Part shown: in pieces, positions 1 to 5,353 of the stretch
How the letters are laid out: every line of letters starts with the position of its first letter
Position numbering within the stretch: the stretch's first letter is position 1
Origin: Candidatus Krumholzibacteriia bacterium
GTDB lineage: Bacteria > Krumholzibacteriota > Krumholzibacteriia > LZORAL124-64-63
Reading direction: 5' to 3'
DNA: 5,353 nucleotides
NCBI GenBank assembly: GCA_016744275.1
Contig: JADGEP010000283.1
Location: 1-5,353, forward strand
Notes under the pieces: generated by a model
The model's database searches: none
What the model saw: only the letters and a program-made list of their open reading frames with translations
Told to the model about the DNA's origin: nothing
Program-made: the position numbers and the translations under genes

Positions 1-535
1 TGGGCACCAACCCGGCTTCGCCGTTCAAATTGTTCACGAAATGAAGCTCAACCGGCTGTTTCAGCGCAACGCCGTCTGGCACCACCAGGTGCAGCCCGTC
101 ACGCCAGAAGACTGAATTGAGCGCCGTGAAACTGGAGCTGGTATCCGGCGCAATCGTGCCCAGGCCAGCAACTTCAGTTCCGGACGAAAGAGGCTGAACC
201 GATACGCCTGCGGGCAGCGTTCCGATCTGTGAGAGCGTTGGGGCAAAGACGCCATTGACGAATACCAACAAGTGGGAGTCGCCGATCTGAGGCAGTTCCA
301 CGCTTGCATCGCCAGCCGTAGCACCACGGACCGGCAAGGCATCTCCGGACGCCAGACCAGCTGGTTGGCCGTGCACCCATTCCTCCAGGCCCCGGGTATC
401 CAGGCCCCGTTCCACCAGGCTGGCCAGTGCAGATTCGCGTTTATCGGCGTAGCGAGTCCAGGCATTCTCCTGGGCCCGGCCGGCGGCAAAGACATCCCGG
501 TAGGTCAAGCTCTTGTCGGGGGTCGCGGTTTTCAC
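1..535 (-). CDS. sufD: Fe-S cluster assembly scaffold protein SufD (N-terminal 178 residues, cut by window edge)
   Basis: SufD is the SufB paralogue in the cytosolic SufBC2D scaffold that builds Fe-S clusters; it pairs with SufB and binds one SufC. Translating down from 535 gives 178 open codons that run off at base 1; the family is usually about 420-440 residues, so more than half is missing. Family-like segments are VFVNGVFAPTLS (residues 91-102) and, at 136-167, a stretch beginning FTALNSVFWRDG, which resembles the start of the SufB/SufD beta-helix core. The start is a GTG whose bases overlap the sufC stop (GTGA). A strong GGGGAGGT at 549-542 sits 7 bases upstream, and there is no in-frame ATG in the visible part. 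Coupling to sufC and the 4-base overlap indicate one operon. The usual Trp-Lys/Arg-Tyr/Phe-Thr motif near residue 53 is degenerate (W-V-H-G). SufD assignment also rests on position after sufC. Confidence 0.92.
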   Translation of the reverse strand, partial: MKTATPDKSLTYRDVFAAGRAQENAWTRYADKRESALASLVERGLDTRGLEEWVHGQPAGLASGDALPVRGATAGDASVELPQIGDSHLLVFVNGVFAPTLSQIGTLPAGVSVQPLSSGTEVAGLGTIAPDTSSSFTALNSVFWRDGLHLVVPDGVALKQPVELHFVNNLNGEAGLVP

Positions 536-1311
536 CGGGCGACCTCCCCGCTCTTGGCAGCCTCGGCGGCTTCATCTTCCAGCCAGCCATAGCCGGATTT
601 TTCCAGTTCGGCCGCCAATTCCTTGCCACCCGAACGCACGATGCGCCCGTTGGCCAGCACGTGGACATAATCCGGCACAATATAGTCCAGCAAGCGTTGG
701 TAATGGGTGATCAGCAAAACGGAACGGTCTTCGCGGCGCAGCGCGTTGACACCCTTGGAGACGATGCGCAATGCATCAATATCCAGGCCTGAATCCGTCT
801 CGTCCAGGATGGCCAGGCTAGGCTCCAGCATGGCCATCTGGAAACACTCGTTGCGCTTCTTTTCCCCGCCGGAAAAGCCCACGTTCAGGGAACGATTCAT
901 CAGGTCGGGATCCAGTTCCATCAAGGACATTTTCTCCTTGGCCATGGCGCTGAAATCAAAGGCGTCCAATTCTGATTCGCCGCGGTGCCGCCGTTGGGCG
1001 TTGACCGCCGTACGCAGAAATTTCTCGTTGCTGAATCCGGGAATCTCCACCGGATACTGAAAGGCGAGGAAAATGCCTTCCAGGGCGCGCTCGTCAGCAG
1101 CCAGGTCCAACAGGTCCTGATCCTTGTAGGTGACAGTGCCGGATTGCACTTCGTAAGCCTCATTACCCGCCAGCACCTGGCTCAACGTGCTCTTGCCCGA
1201 ACCGTTGGGGCCCATGATGGCGTGCACCTCACCCGGCTTGATTTCCAGGTTGATGCCCTTGAGAATGTTTTGTCCCTGCGTGCTCGCATGCAGGTCTTTG
1301 ATCCGCAGCAT
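532..1311 (-). CDS. sufC: Fe-S cluster assembly ATPase SufC
   Basis: SufC is the cytosolic ABC-type ATPase of SufBC2D; it hydrolyses ATP to drive conformational change of SufB-SufD during cluster assembly. The product is 259 residues, a normal family length. All ABC motifs are visible: Walker A GPNGSGKS at 34-41, Q-loop FQYPVEIPG from about residue 84, signature FSGGEKKR at 146-153, Walker B LAILDE at 166-171 with D170 and E171, D-loop SGLD at 174-177, and switch His203. The SufC-typical DSGLDIDAL follows Walker B. I chose the ATG at 1311 rather than an in-frame TTG at 1332: AAGGAG at 1325-1320 sits 8 bases before the ATG, and homologues begin like MLRIKDLHA. It lies 93 bases after sufB and overlaps sufD by four bases. 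The C-terminal tail is Ala/Glu-rich and ends SGEVAR. Confidence 0.97.
   Translation of the reverse strand: MLRIKDLHASTQGQNILKGINLEIKPGEVHAIMGPNGSGKSTLSQVLAGNEAYEVQSGTVTYKDQDLLDLAADERALEGIFLAFQYPVEIPGFSNEKFLRTAVNAQRRHRGESELDAFDFSAMAKEKMSLMELDPDLMNRSLNVGFSGGEKKRNECFQMAMLEPSLAILDETDSGLDIDALRIVSKGVNALRREDRSVLLITHYQRLLDYIVPDYVHVLANGRIVRSGGKELAAELEKSGYGWLEDEAAEAAKSGEVAR
542..549 (-). promoter_or_regulatory. Shine-Dalgarno site deciding the GTG start of sufD
   Basis: GGGGAGGT lies inside the last codons of sufC, with 7 bases between its GGAGG core and the GTG at 535-533. It supports this non-ATG start, since no in-frame ATG occurs in the visible part of sufD. Confidence 0.75.
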
Positions 1312-1319
1312 TTTGAAGT

Positions 1320-1325
1320 CTCCTT
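1320..1325 (-). promoter_or_regulatory. Shine-Dalgarno site deciding the sufC start
   Basis: AAGGAG on the minus strand, with an 8-base spacer to the ATG at 1311-1309. Its position rules for this ATG and against the in-frame TTG at 1332, which would place the site inside the coding region. The first two bases also belong to the right arm of the inverted repeat at 1325-1341. Confidence 0.75.
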
Positions 1326-1341
1326 CGTACAATCGGTACGA
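1325..1341 (-). repeat. Perfect inverted repeat abutting the sufC ribosome binding site
   Basis: TCGTAC and GTACGA are perfect complements separated by five bases (CGATT on the minus strand). The arm nearest sufC runs into the AAGGAG site, so as RNA the hairpin could partly cover it. Function is inferred only; a DNA-binding site or chance are alternatives. Confidence 0.45.
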
Positions 1342-1354
1342 TTTTTCAAGTCAT

Positions 1355-1381
1355 GGGCGCCGATCAGAATCCGGCGGGCCC
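1355..1381 (-). repeat. GC-rich hairpin in the sufB-sufC spacer
   Basis: On the minus strand, GGG, a two-base CC bulge and CGCCG pair with CGGCG and CCC across a nine-base loop, giving an 8-bp GC-only stem. No T tract follows, so it is not a canonical intrinsic terminator. A role in mRNA processing or in setting the sufB to sufC ratio is possible but unproven. Confidence 0.5.
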
Positions 1382-1385
1382 GTTC

Positions 1386-1419
1386 AATTAACCGACACTG
1401 CCAATTAACCAACACTGCC
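1386..1419 (-). repeat. 17-bp tandem duplication spanning the sufB stop codon
   Basis: Forward-strand units AATTAACCGACACTGCC (1386-1402) and AATTAACCAACACTGCC (1403-1419) are directly adjacent and differ at one base (1394 versus 1411). The sufB-side unit encodes the end of SufB (SVG) plus its TAA stop; the other copy is non-coding spacer and repeats the same TAA. It looks like a short slippage duplication that left the protein intact. Confidence 0.85.
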
Positions 1420-2889
1420 TTCAAGGCTCACGCTCAACAGCTTTTGCGCCTCGACGGCAAATTCCAACGGCAACTCCTGGAAAACTTCACGGCAGAAGCC
1501 GCCTACGATCAACGAGATCGCGTCTTCGGTATTGATGCCCCGCTGGTTGCAGTAGAAAATCTGATCGTCGCCAATTTTGGTGGTCGTCGCTTCATGCTCC
1601 ACCCTCGCCGTCGCGTTGCGCGATTCGATATAAGGCACCGTATGGGCCCCACAGCGGTCGCCCAGGAGCATCGAGTCGCACTGGGTGAAGTTGCGCGCAC
1701 CAACAGCTTTTTTGCCCATTTTGACCAATCCGCGGTACGTCTGGTCGCCCTGGCCCGCACTGATTCCCTTGCTGATGATCGTGCTGCGGGTATTGCGGCC
1801 GAGGTGCACCATCTTGGTGCCTGTATCAGCCTGTTGGTGATTGTTGGTCAGCGCCACCGAATAGAATTCGCCGATGGAATCATCACCCTTCAAGACGCAA
1901 CTGGGATATTTCCAGGTCACCGCGCTGCCGGTCTCAACCTGGGTCCAACTGATCTTCGACCGGTCGCCGGCACAAAGACCACGCTTGGTGACAAAATTGT
2001 AAATGCCGCCCTTGCCGTCTTTATCTCCCGGGTACCAGTTCTGCACCGTGGAGTATTTGATTTCGGCATCATCGTGGGTGTAGAGTTCGACCACGGCCGC
2101 ATGCAACTGGTTTTCGTCCCGCTGGGGCGCCGTGCAGCCCTCGAGGTAGCTCACATAGGCGCCCTCATCTGCTACAATCAAAGTGCGTTCAAACTGGCCC
2201 GTATTGGCGGCGTTGATCCGAAAATAGGTCGACAACTCCAGGGGGCATTTCAAACCCTTGGGGATGTATACAAACGAACCGTCGGTAAACACGGCCGAGT
2301 TCAGCGCCGCATAATAATTGTCCGTATGCGGCACAACCTTGCCCAGATACTTGCGGATCAGCTCGGGATGATGCTCCACCGCTTCGGAAAACGACATGAA
2401 GTGCACTCCCATGGCGCTCAGTTTTTCCTGATGGGTCGTGGCCACCGAGACACTGTCAAAGACCGCGTCGACCGCCACGCCTTCCAGGCGCTTCTGCTCC
2501 ATCAACGGGATACCCAACTTCTCGTAGGTCGCCAGAATTTCCGGGTCGATATCATCAATGCTATCGACCTTTTTTTTCTGTTTCGGCGCCGAATAATAGC
2601 TGATGGCCTGCAAGTCCACTTCGTCATACTGCACTTTTTGCCAATTGGGAGGCGTCAGTGTCAGAAAGTGAGCGTAAGCCTTGAGGCGAAACTCCAGAAG
2701 CCAATCCGGTTCATTCTTCTTTTTGGAGATGAATCGGATCACATCTTCGTTCAAACCCGCCGCCACCGTATCGGCATCCACATCGGTCACGAAACCCCAC
2801 TTGTACTCCTGATCGGACATCTCCTGGAGCATCTTCTTTTCGTCGCTCATGTCGTCCTTTGCCGTGGTTGTATCGGTCCGCGAATCCAT
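1405..2889 (-). CDS. sufB: Fe-S cluster assembly scaffold protein SufB
   Basis: SufB is the core scaffold of the SUF machinery: it accepts sulfur from the desulfurase and, with SufC and SufD, assembles the nascent cluster in the cytosol. The product is 494 residues, essentially the length of E. coli SufB (495). Family landmarks are NEPDWLLEFRL (59-69), SYYSAP (97-102), YIPKG (208-212), YLEGCTAP (248-255), HEATT (432-436), FYCNQRG (445-451) and the C-terminal FAVEAQKLL (477-485). By alignment in mind, C252 and C404 match E. coli Cys254 and Cys405, and E431-H432-E433 match its Glu432-His433-Glu434, so the functional residues are present. The ATG at 2889 lies one base after the regulator stop (TGATATG), suggesting translational coupling; AAGGCGG at 2905-2899 is a modest ribosome site. 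An ATG at 2850 (residue 14), behind AAAGGA with a short 4-base spacer, is a possible alternative start, because the first 13 residues are Thr/Asp-rich and not recognisably conserved. Confidence 0.98.
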   Translation of the reverse strand: MDSRTDTTTAKDDMSDEKKMLQEMSDQEYKWGFVTDVDADTVAAGLNEDVIRFISKKKNEPDWLLEFRLKAYAHFLTLTPPNWQKVQYDEVDLQAISYYSAPKQKKKVDSIDDIDPEILATYEKLGIPLMEQKRLEGVAVDAVFDSVSVATTHQEKLSAMGVHFMSFSEAVEHHPELIRKYLGKVVPHTDNYYAALNSAVFTDGSFVYIPKGLKCPLELSTYFRINAANTGQFERTLIVADEGAYVSYLEGCTAPQRDENQLHAAVVELYTHDDAEIKYSTVQNWYPGDKDGKGGIYNFVTKRGLCAGDRSKISWTQVETGSAVTWKYPSCVLKGDDSIGEFYSVALTNNHQQADTGTKMVHLGRNTRSTIISKGISAGQGDQTYRGLVKMGKKAVGARNFTQCDSMLLGDRCGAHTVPYIESRNATARVEHEATTTKIGDDQIFYCNQRGINTEDAISLIVGGFCREVFQELPLEFAVEAQKLLSVSLEGSVG

Positions 2890-2890
2890 A

Positions 2891-3367
2891 TCAGGAAACC
2901 GCCTTTTTAGTCGAGTTCTGAATCGTATTCTCGTTCGTCAACGTGCGCAGGTCCCGGGCGACCGAACCCGCCATGTTTTGCAGCGTGATGCCGCGCAGGG
3001 TGTTCAATAATTGTTGGTTGATCCAGCTCCAATTGGCCTTCAACCCACAAGTGGTCTCCAACTCACAGACACAGGCCGCATTTCCCGAACACTCGGTGAG
3101 CGCCAAAGGGCCCTCAACGGCCTCGATCATGTCCACCAGCGTGATCTGGTCGGGGCGCCGGGCCAAAGCGTAGCCGCCGGATGCCCCCCTGGTCGAAACC
3201 AACAATTCGCTACTGGTCAAAACTTTCAGCAACTTGCTGACCGTCGGCAGCGGCAAGCCGCTGTCCGCTGACAATTCACGCGCAGCGACCAGATTGTCGC
3301 CTTCCCGCCGCGCCAGACTGGCCATCAGTCCGATTCCATAATCTGTGAGTTTACTGACCTTTAGCAT
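2891..3367 (-). CDS. Rrf2-family transcriptional regulator of the SUF operon (IscR-like)
   Basis: This 158-residue protein is an Rrf2/IscR-type winged-helix regulator, likely an Fe-S sensor controlling the operon it heads. It opens MLKVSKLTDYGI, typical of the gammaproteobacterial SUF regulator subfamily. The helix-turn-helix lies near residues 27-50, the wing near 58-70 (STRGASGGYALAR), and the dimerisation helix further on. Cysteines at 93, 99, 101 and 107 form the expected ligand cluster; IscR of E. coli uses Cys92, Cys98, Cys104 and His107. Spacing differs here, and the residue three after the last Cys is Lys110, so the fourth ligand, if any, is not the IscR histidine. The C-terminus (about 140-158) is polar and probably flexible. 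The start ATG is preceded by CAGG with a 7-base spacer, a weak ribosome site. It is one base upstream of sufB. A near-palindrome at 3417-3433 is the likely autoregulatory site (inferred). Function as repressor or activator cannot be read from sequence. Confidence 0.93.
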   Translation of the reverse strand: MLKVSKLTDYGIGLMASLARREGDNLVAARELSADSGLPLPTVSKLLKVLTSSELLVSTRGASGGYALARRPDQITLVDMIEAVEGPLALTECSGNAACVCELETTCGLKANWSWINQQLLNTLRGITLQNMAGSVARDLRTLTNENTIQNSTKKAVS

Positions 3368-3412
3368 GAACTAGCCTGTTCTCCAGTCGGGCCCGTTGGC
3401 GGCCCGTATTTC

Positions 3413-3443
3413 ATATAGTACCGTAACAGTACTCTTTCGTTAG
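3413..3443 (-). promoter_or_regulatory. Putative suf operon promoter with overlapping operator palindrome
   Basis: AGTACCGTAACAGTACT (3417-3433, forward strand) has 8-base arms around one central base with a single mismatch. On the minus strand it overlaps a TACTAT-type -10 candidate (3420-3415), with a weak -35 (CTAACG, 3443-3438) 17 bases upstream. Its centre is 58 bases before the regulator ATG. Overlap of a dyad with the -10 and spacer is the usual layout for an Rrf2-type repressor. The dyad is seen; the promoter and the binding protein are inferred, and both hexamers match consensus poorly. Confidence 0.5.
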
Positions 3444-3453
3444 CGGAAACTTA

Positions 3454-3469
3454 GAACCTTTCCTGGTTC
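3454..3469. repeat. Short inverted repeat upstream of the suf promoter region
   Basis: GAACC and GGTTC are perfect 5-base arms separated by six bases. It lies about 20 bases upstream of the 3417-3433 dyad. It may be a second protein site, part of a leader, or chance, because arms this short occur at random. Confidence 0.3.
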
Positions 3470-3517
3470 GGCGCAAGGAACGGTTGTGATTTTTTTTAGA
3501 CAGGCGCCAAGGAAACG
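3470..3517. repeat. Imperfect direct repeat in the hppA-suf intergenic region
   Basis: GGCGCAAGGAACG (3470-3482) and GGCGCCAAGGAAACG (3503-3517) are the same word except for two single-base insertions. Their starts are 33 bases apart, about three helical turns, and they flank an eight-base T run (3490-3497; A run on the coding strand). Paired activator sites or a decayed duplication are both possible. Confidence 0.4.
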
Positions 3518-3551
3518 ATTAACCCGTTGTCTCGGTATAGCTTTAAGGCAC

Positions 3552-3586
3552 AAAAAAACGGCCCGCTTCCACTGGAAACGAGCCGT
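3552..3586 (-). terminator. Rho-independent terminator of hppA
   Basis: On the minus strand ACGGCTCGTTTCC pairs with GGAAGCGGGCCGT across a three-base loop (AGT), a 13-bp stem with two G-U pairs, followed directly by a run of seven T. It lies 31 bases after the hppA stop and should separate hppA transcription from the suf operon. There is no comparable T tract on the plus-strand side. Confidence 0.93.
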
Positions 3587-3598
3587 TCAGCTGTCATA

Positions 3599-3611
3599 GC
3601 GGCTAAGCCGC
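3599..3611 (-). repeat. Small hairpin just after the hppA stop codon
   Basis: GCGGCT and AGCCGC flank a single central base, a perfect 13-base dyad that would fold as a 5-bp stem with a three-base loop. It sits between the hppA stop and the main terminator, and may add 3'-end stability to the transcript or mean nothing. Confidence 0.45.
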
Positions 3612-3616
3612 AAACA

Positions 3617-5353
3617 CTACCCCACCAACAACGGTGCAATCACCACGCTGATAACCGACATCAGCTTAATGAGGATGTTCAGGCTCGGGCCCGAAGTGTC
3701 CTTGAACGGGTCACCCACGGTATCACCGATCACCGCAGCAGTATGGGCGTCGCTGCCCTTGCCACCGTTGTTTCCGCCTTCAATATGCTTCTTGGCGTTG
3801 TCCCACGCGCCACCAGCGTTGGACTGGAACAGGGCCAGCAGTACACCTGTCGCCGTCACACCAGCGAGCAGTCCACCGAGCATCTCGGGGCTGCCCAGGA
3901 AGCCCACGGCCACCGGCGCAAGCACCGCGATCAGGCCAGGCACAATCATTTCCTTGATCGCAGCGGCAGTTGAGATGTCGACGCAACGGCGGAAGTCGGC
4001 CTCGGCCTTGCCTTCCATCAGTCCCGGGATCTCCCGGAACTGCCGGCGCACTTCTTCAATCATGCTGAAGGCCGCGCGGCCCACCGCATCCATGGCGAAG
4101 CTGCTGAACAGGAATGGCAACATCGAACCGAGCAACAGACCAACCAAAACCGTGGGGTTCAGCAAATCGATAGAGGTCAGACCGACGATCTGTTGGTAAG
4201 CGGCGAACATCGCCAGCGCCGTCAAGGCAGCCGAACCGATGGCAAAACCCTTGCCGATCGCTGCGGTGGTATTTCCCACAGCATCCAATTTGTCAGTCCG
4301 GGCGCGAACTTCCCCGCCCAAGCCGGCCATTTCACTAATGCCACCGGCGTTGTCGGCGATGGGGCCATAGGCGTCAACCGCCAGCTGGATTCCCGTGGTC
4401 GACAACATACCCAAAGCTGCAATGGCAATGCCGTAGAGGCCGGCAAACTTGAAGGCCACCAGAATCACAACACCCAGCACGATGACCGGCAGTGCAGTCG
4501 ACTGCATGCCCAGGCCCAAACCGCCAATGATGTTGGTCGCTGCGCCCATTTCACTGGCCTTGGCAATCGACTTGACCGGTTTGCGGTCCTCGGCGGTGTA
4601 GTATTCCGTGATCAGGCCAATGGCGATACCGCCAGCCAAACCGACCACCGTTGCGATAAAGACACCCATGGGGGTGAACGTCTGGCCATTGAAGACCCAC
4701 TCCGCCGGCAACATCTTGTCGATGATAAAGTACGAAGCCACCATCATGATCGCTCCGGCACCAAAGGTACCGAGGTTCAGGGCTGCCTGCGGATTGCCGC
4801 CCTCTTTTGTGCGCACGAAGAAGGTCCCAATAATTGAGACGACGATACCGGCGGCCGCCAGCACCAGCGGCAGCGTCACGAAGTTCAGGTTGCCCGGCAT
4901 GAAGGCCACGCCGAGAATCATCGAACCGACGATGGAACCGACATAGCTTTCGAACAGGTCAGCACCCATCCCGGCCACATCACCCACGTTGTCACCAACG
5001 TTGTCGGCGATCACGGCGGGGTTGCGCGGATCGTCCTCGGGAATACCGGCTTCGACTTTACCCACCAAGTCAGCGCCCACATCGGCAGCCTTGGTGAAGA
5101 TACCGCCACCCACACGAGCGAACAAAGCGATAGAGCTCGCTCCCAGCGAGAAGCCGGAGATCACCTGCAACAGGCGAGCAGTTTCCCAGACATCTCCGTA
5201 CATCTGCGTGTAGATGATATAGAGGCCACTGAGGCCCAGCACACCCAGGCCGACAACGACCATGCCCATGACCGCGCCACCACTGAAGGCCACGCCGAGG
5301 GCTTTGTTGAGGCTGGTGCGGGCGGCACTGGTGGTGCGCACGTTGGCCAGCGT
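3617..5353 (-). CDS. hppA: Membrane-bound proton/sodium-translocating pyrophosphatase HppA (N-terminus cut by window edge)
   Basis: HppA is an integral inner-membrane pump that couples hydrolysis of pyrophosphate to export of H+ or Na+. The visible part is 578 residues; the family is usually 660-700, so roughly 100 N-terminal residues lie beyond 5353. The frame is open to the edge (TLANVRTT...), so the GTG at 5341 is not the start. Counting that codon as residue 1, the visible motifs are: pyrophosphate/Mg-binding DVGADLVGKVE (87-97), DDPRNPAVIADNVGDNVGD (103-121), DNAGG (330-334), GNTTAAIGKG (356-365), and DAHTAAVIGDTVGDPFKDTSG near 531-551. Multiple hydrophobic spans such as 15-45, 157-175, 283-312 and 392-412 fit a multi-pass pump. 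Ala360 with Gly363 is the signature of K+-dependent members, whereas K+-independent ones carry Lys there. Glu131 (in FESY) is the coupling glutamate; its position does not separate Na+ from H+ pumps. The gene ends at a TAG followed by a strong terminator and appears to be transcribed apart from the suf genes. Confidence 0.97.
   Translation of the reverse strand, partial: TLANVRTTSAARTSLNKALGVAFSGGAVMGMVVVGLGVLGLSGLYIIYTQMYGDVWETARLLQVISGFSLGASSIALFARVGGGIFTKAADVGADLVGKVEAGIPEDDPRNPAVIADNVGDNVGDVAGMGADLFESYVGSIVGSMILGVAFMPGNLNFVTLPLVLAAAGIVVSIIGTFFVRTKEGGNPQAALNLGTFGAGAIMMVASYFIIDKMLPAEWVFNGQTFTPMGVFIATVVGLAGGIAIGLITEYYTAEDRKPVKSIAKASEMGAATNIIGGLGLGMQSTALPVIVLGVVILVAFKFAGLYGIAIAALGMLSTTGIQLAVDAYGPIADNAGGISEMAGLGGEVRARTDKLDAVGNTTAAIGKGFAIGSAALTALAMFAAYQQIVGLTSIDLLNPTVLVGLLLGSMLPFLFSSFAMDAVGRAAFSMIEEVRRQFREIPGLMEGKAEADFRRCVDISTAAAIKEMIVPGLIAVLAPVAVGFLGSPEMLGGLLAGVTATGVLLALFQSNAGGAWDNAKKHIEGGNNGGKGSDAHTAAVIGDTVGDPFKDTSGPSLNILIKLMSVISVVIAPLLVG

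Noticed and set aside
61..495. 144-codon minus-strand frame overlapping sufD
   Set aside because: It is out of frame with SufD, whose frame from 535 shows family motifs and a good ribosome site. The alternative is Trp/Pro/Arg-rich with no recognisable domain.
1330..1332. TTG as an upstream start of sufC
   Set aside because: The ribosome site AAGGAG lies downstream of it and fits the ATG at 1311, where family members begin.
985..2910. 641-codon plus-strand open frame antisense to sufB and part of sufC
   Set aside because: The minus strand encodes unmistakable SufB and SufC with all motifs. The plus-strand translation resembles no family I know, crosses gene boundaries, and is the kind of shadow frame that moderately GC-rich codon use produces.
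3455..3497. Plus-strand intrinsic terminator ending in the 8-T run at 3490-3497
   Set aside because: The possible stem is interrupted, has an 11-base loop and is separated from the T run by four bases. No plus-strand gene precedes it.
3368..3616. Hidden small gene, tRNA or riboswitch in the only sizeable non-coding stretch
   Set aside because: I see no cloverleaf, no known riboswitch core and no small frame with a convincing ribosome site; the region is explained by a terminator and a promoter/operator.
4193..4837. 214-codon plus-strand frame antisense to hppA
   Set aside because: It lies wholly within the conserved hppA coding region, and its His/Gln/Arg-rich product is typical of an antisense shadow.
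5339..5341. GTG as the start of hppA
   Set aside because: The frame is open to the window edge, the residues before it (TLAN) fit the family, and the N-terminal membrane segments of HppA would be missing, so this is an internal valine codon.
1..5353. Mobile element, CRISPR array or defence-type system
   Set aside because: There are no transposase or integrase frames, no terminal inverted repeats, no regularly spaced repeats, and every gene belongs to a well-known housekeeping family.

Overview
The window shows a compact bacterial chromosomal segment in which every supported gene lies on the minus strand, so it is read from high to low coordinates. It carries the 3' part of a membrane-bound pyrophosphatase gene (hppA) and, behind a strong intrinsic terminator, the start of a SUF iron-sulfur cluster assembly operon: Rrf2-family regulator, sufB, sufC, sufD. 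The sequence is moderately GC-rich. An Rrf2-type SUF regulator as the first gene, followed directly by sufBCD, is an order known from Gammaproteobacteria such as the Xanthomonas group. A gammaproteobacterium is therefore the best guess, but I cannot name a genus.

Layout. At 5353-3617 is hppA, cut by the window edge at its N-terminus. A small hairpin (3599-3611) and a U-tailed 13-bp stem (3552-3586) follow its stop codon. The non-coding stretch 3368-3616 holds these two structures, an imperfect direct repeat, an A/T tract, and a near-palindrome (3417-3433) over a plausible -10 element of the suf operon. At 3367-2891 is the regulator, and one base later sufB (2889-1405). A structured 93-base spacer (1312-1404) contains a 17-bp tandem duplication and two hairpins. 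Then come sufC (1311-532) and sufD, which starts at a GTG overlapping the sufC stop by four bases and runs off the window at base 1.

How the genes work together. SufB, SufC and SufD form the SufBC2D scaffold, on which SufC ATP hydrolysis drives cluster assembly on SufB. The regulator has a cysteine cluster suited to holding an Fe-S cluster and probably adjusts transcription of its own operon to cluster supply. The cysteine desulfurase (usually SufS) and its partners would be expected beyond base 1. HppA is a separate unit that couples pyrophosphate hydrolysis to H+ or Na+ export; nothing here links it to the SUF pathway.

I do not see a new biological system. The most useful second-look items are the candidate operator, the sufB-sufC spacer with its tandem duplication, the four-cysteine pattern of the regulator, a degenerate conserved motif in SufD, and the K+-dependent signature of HppA.
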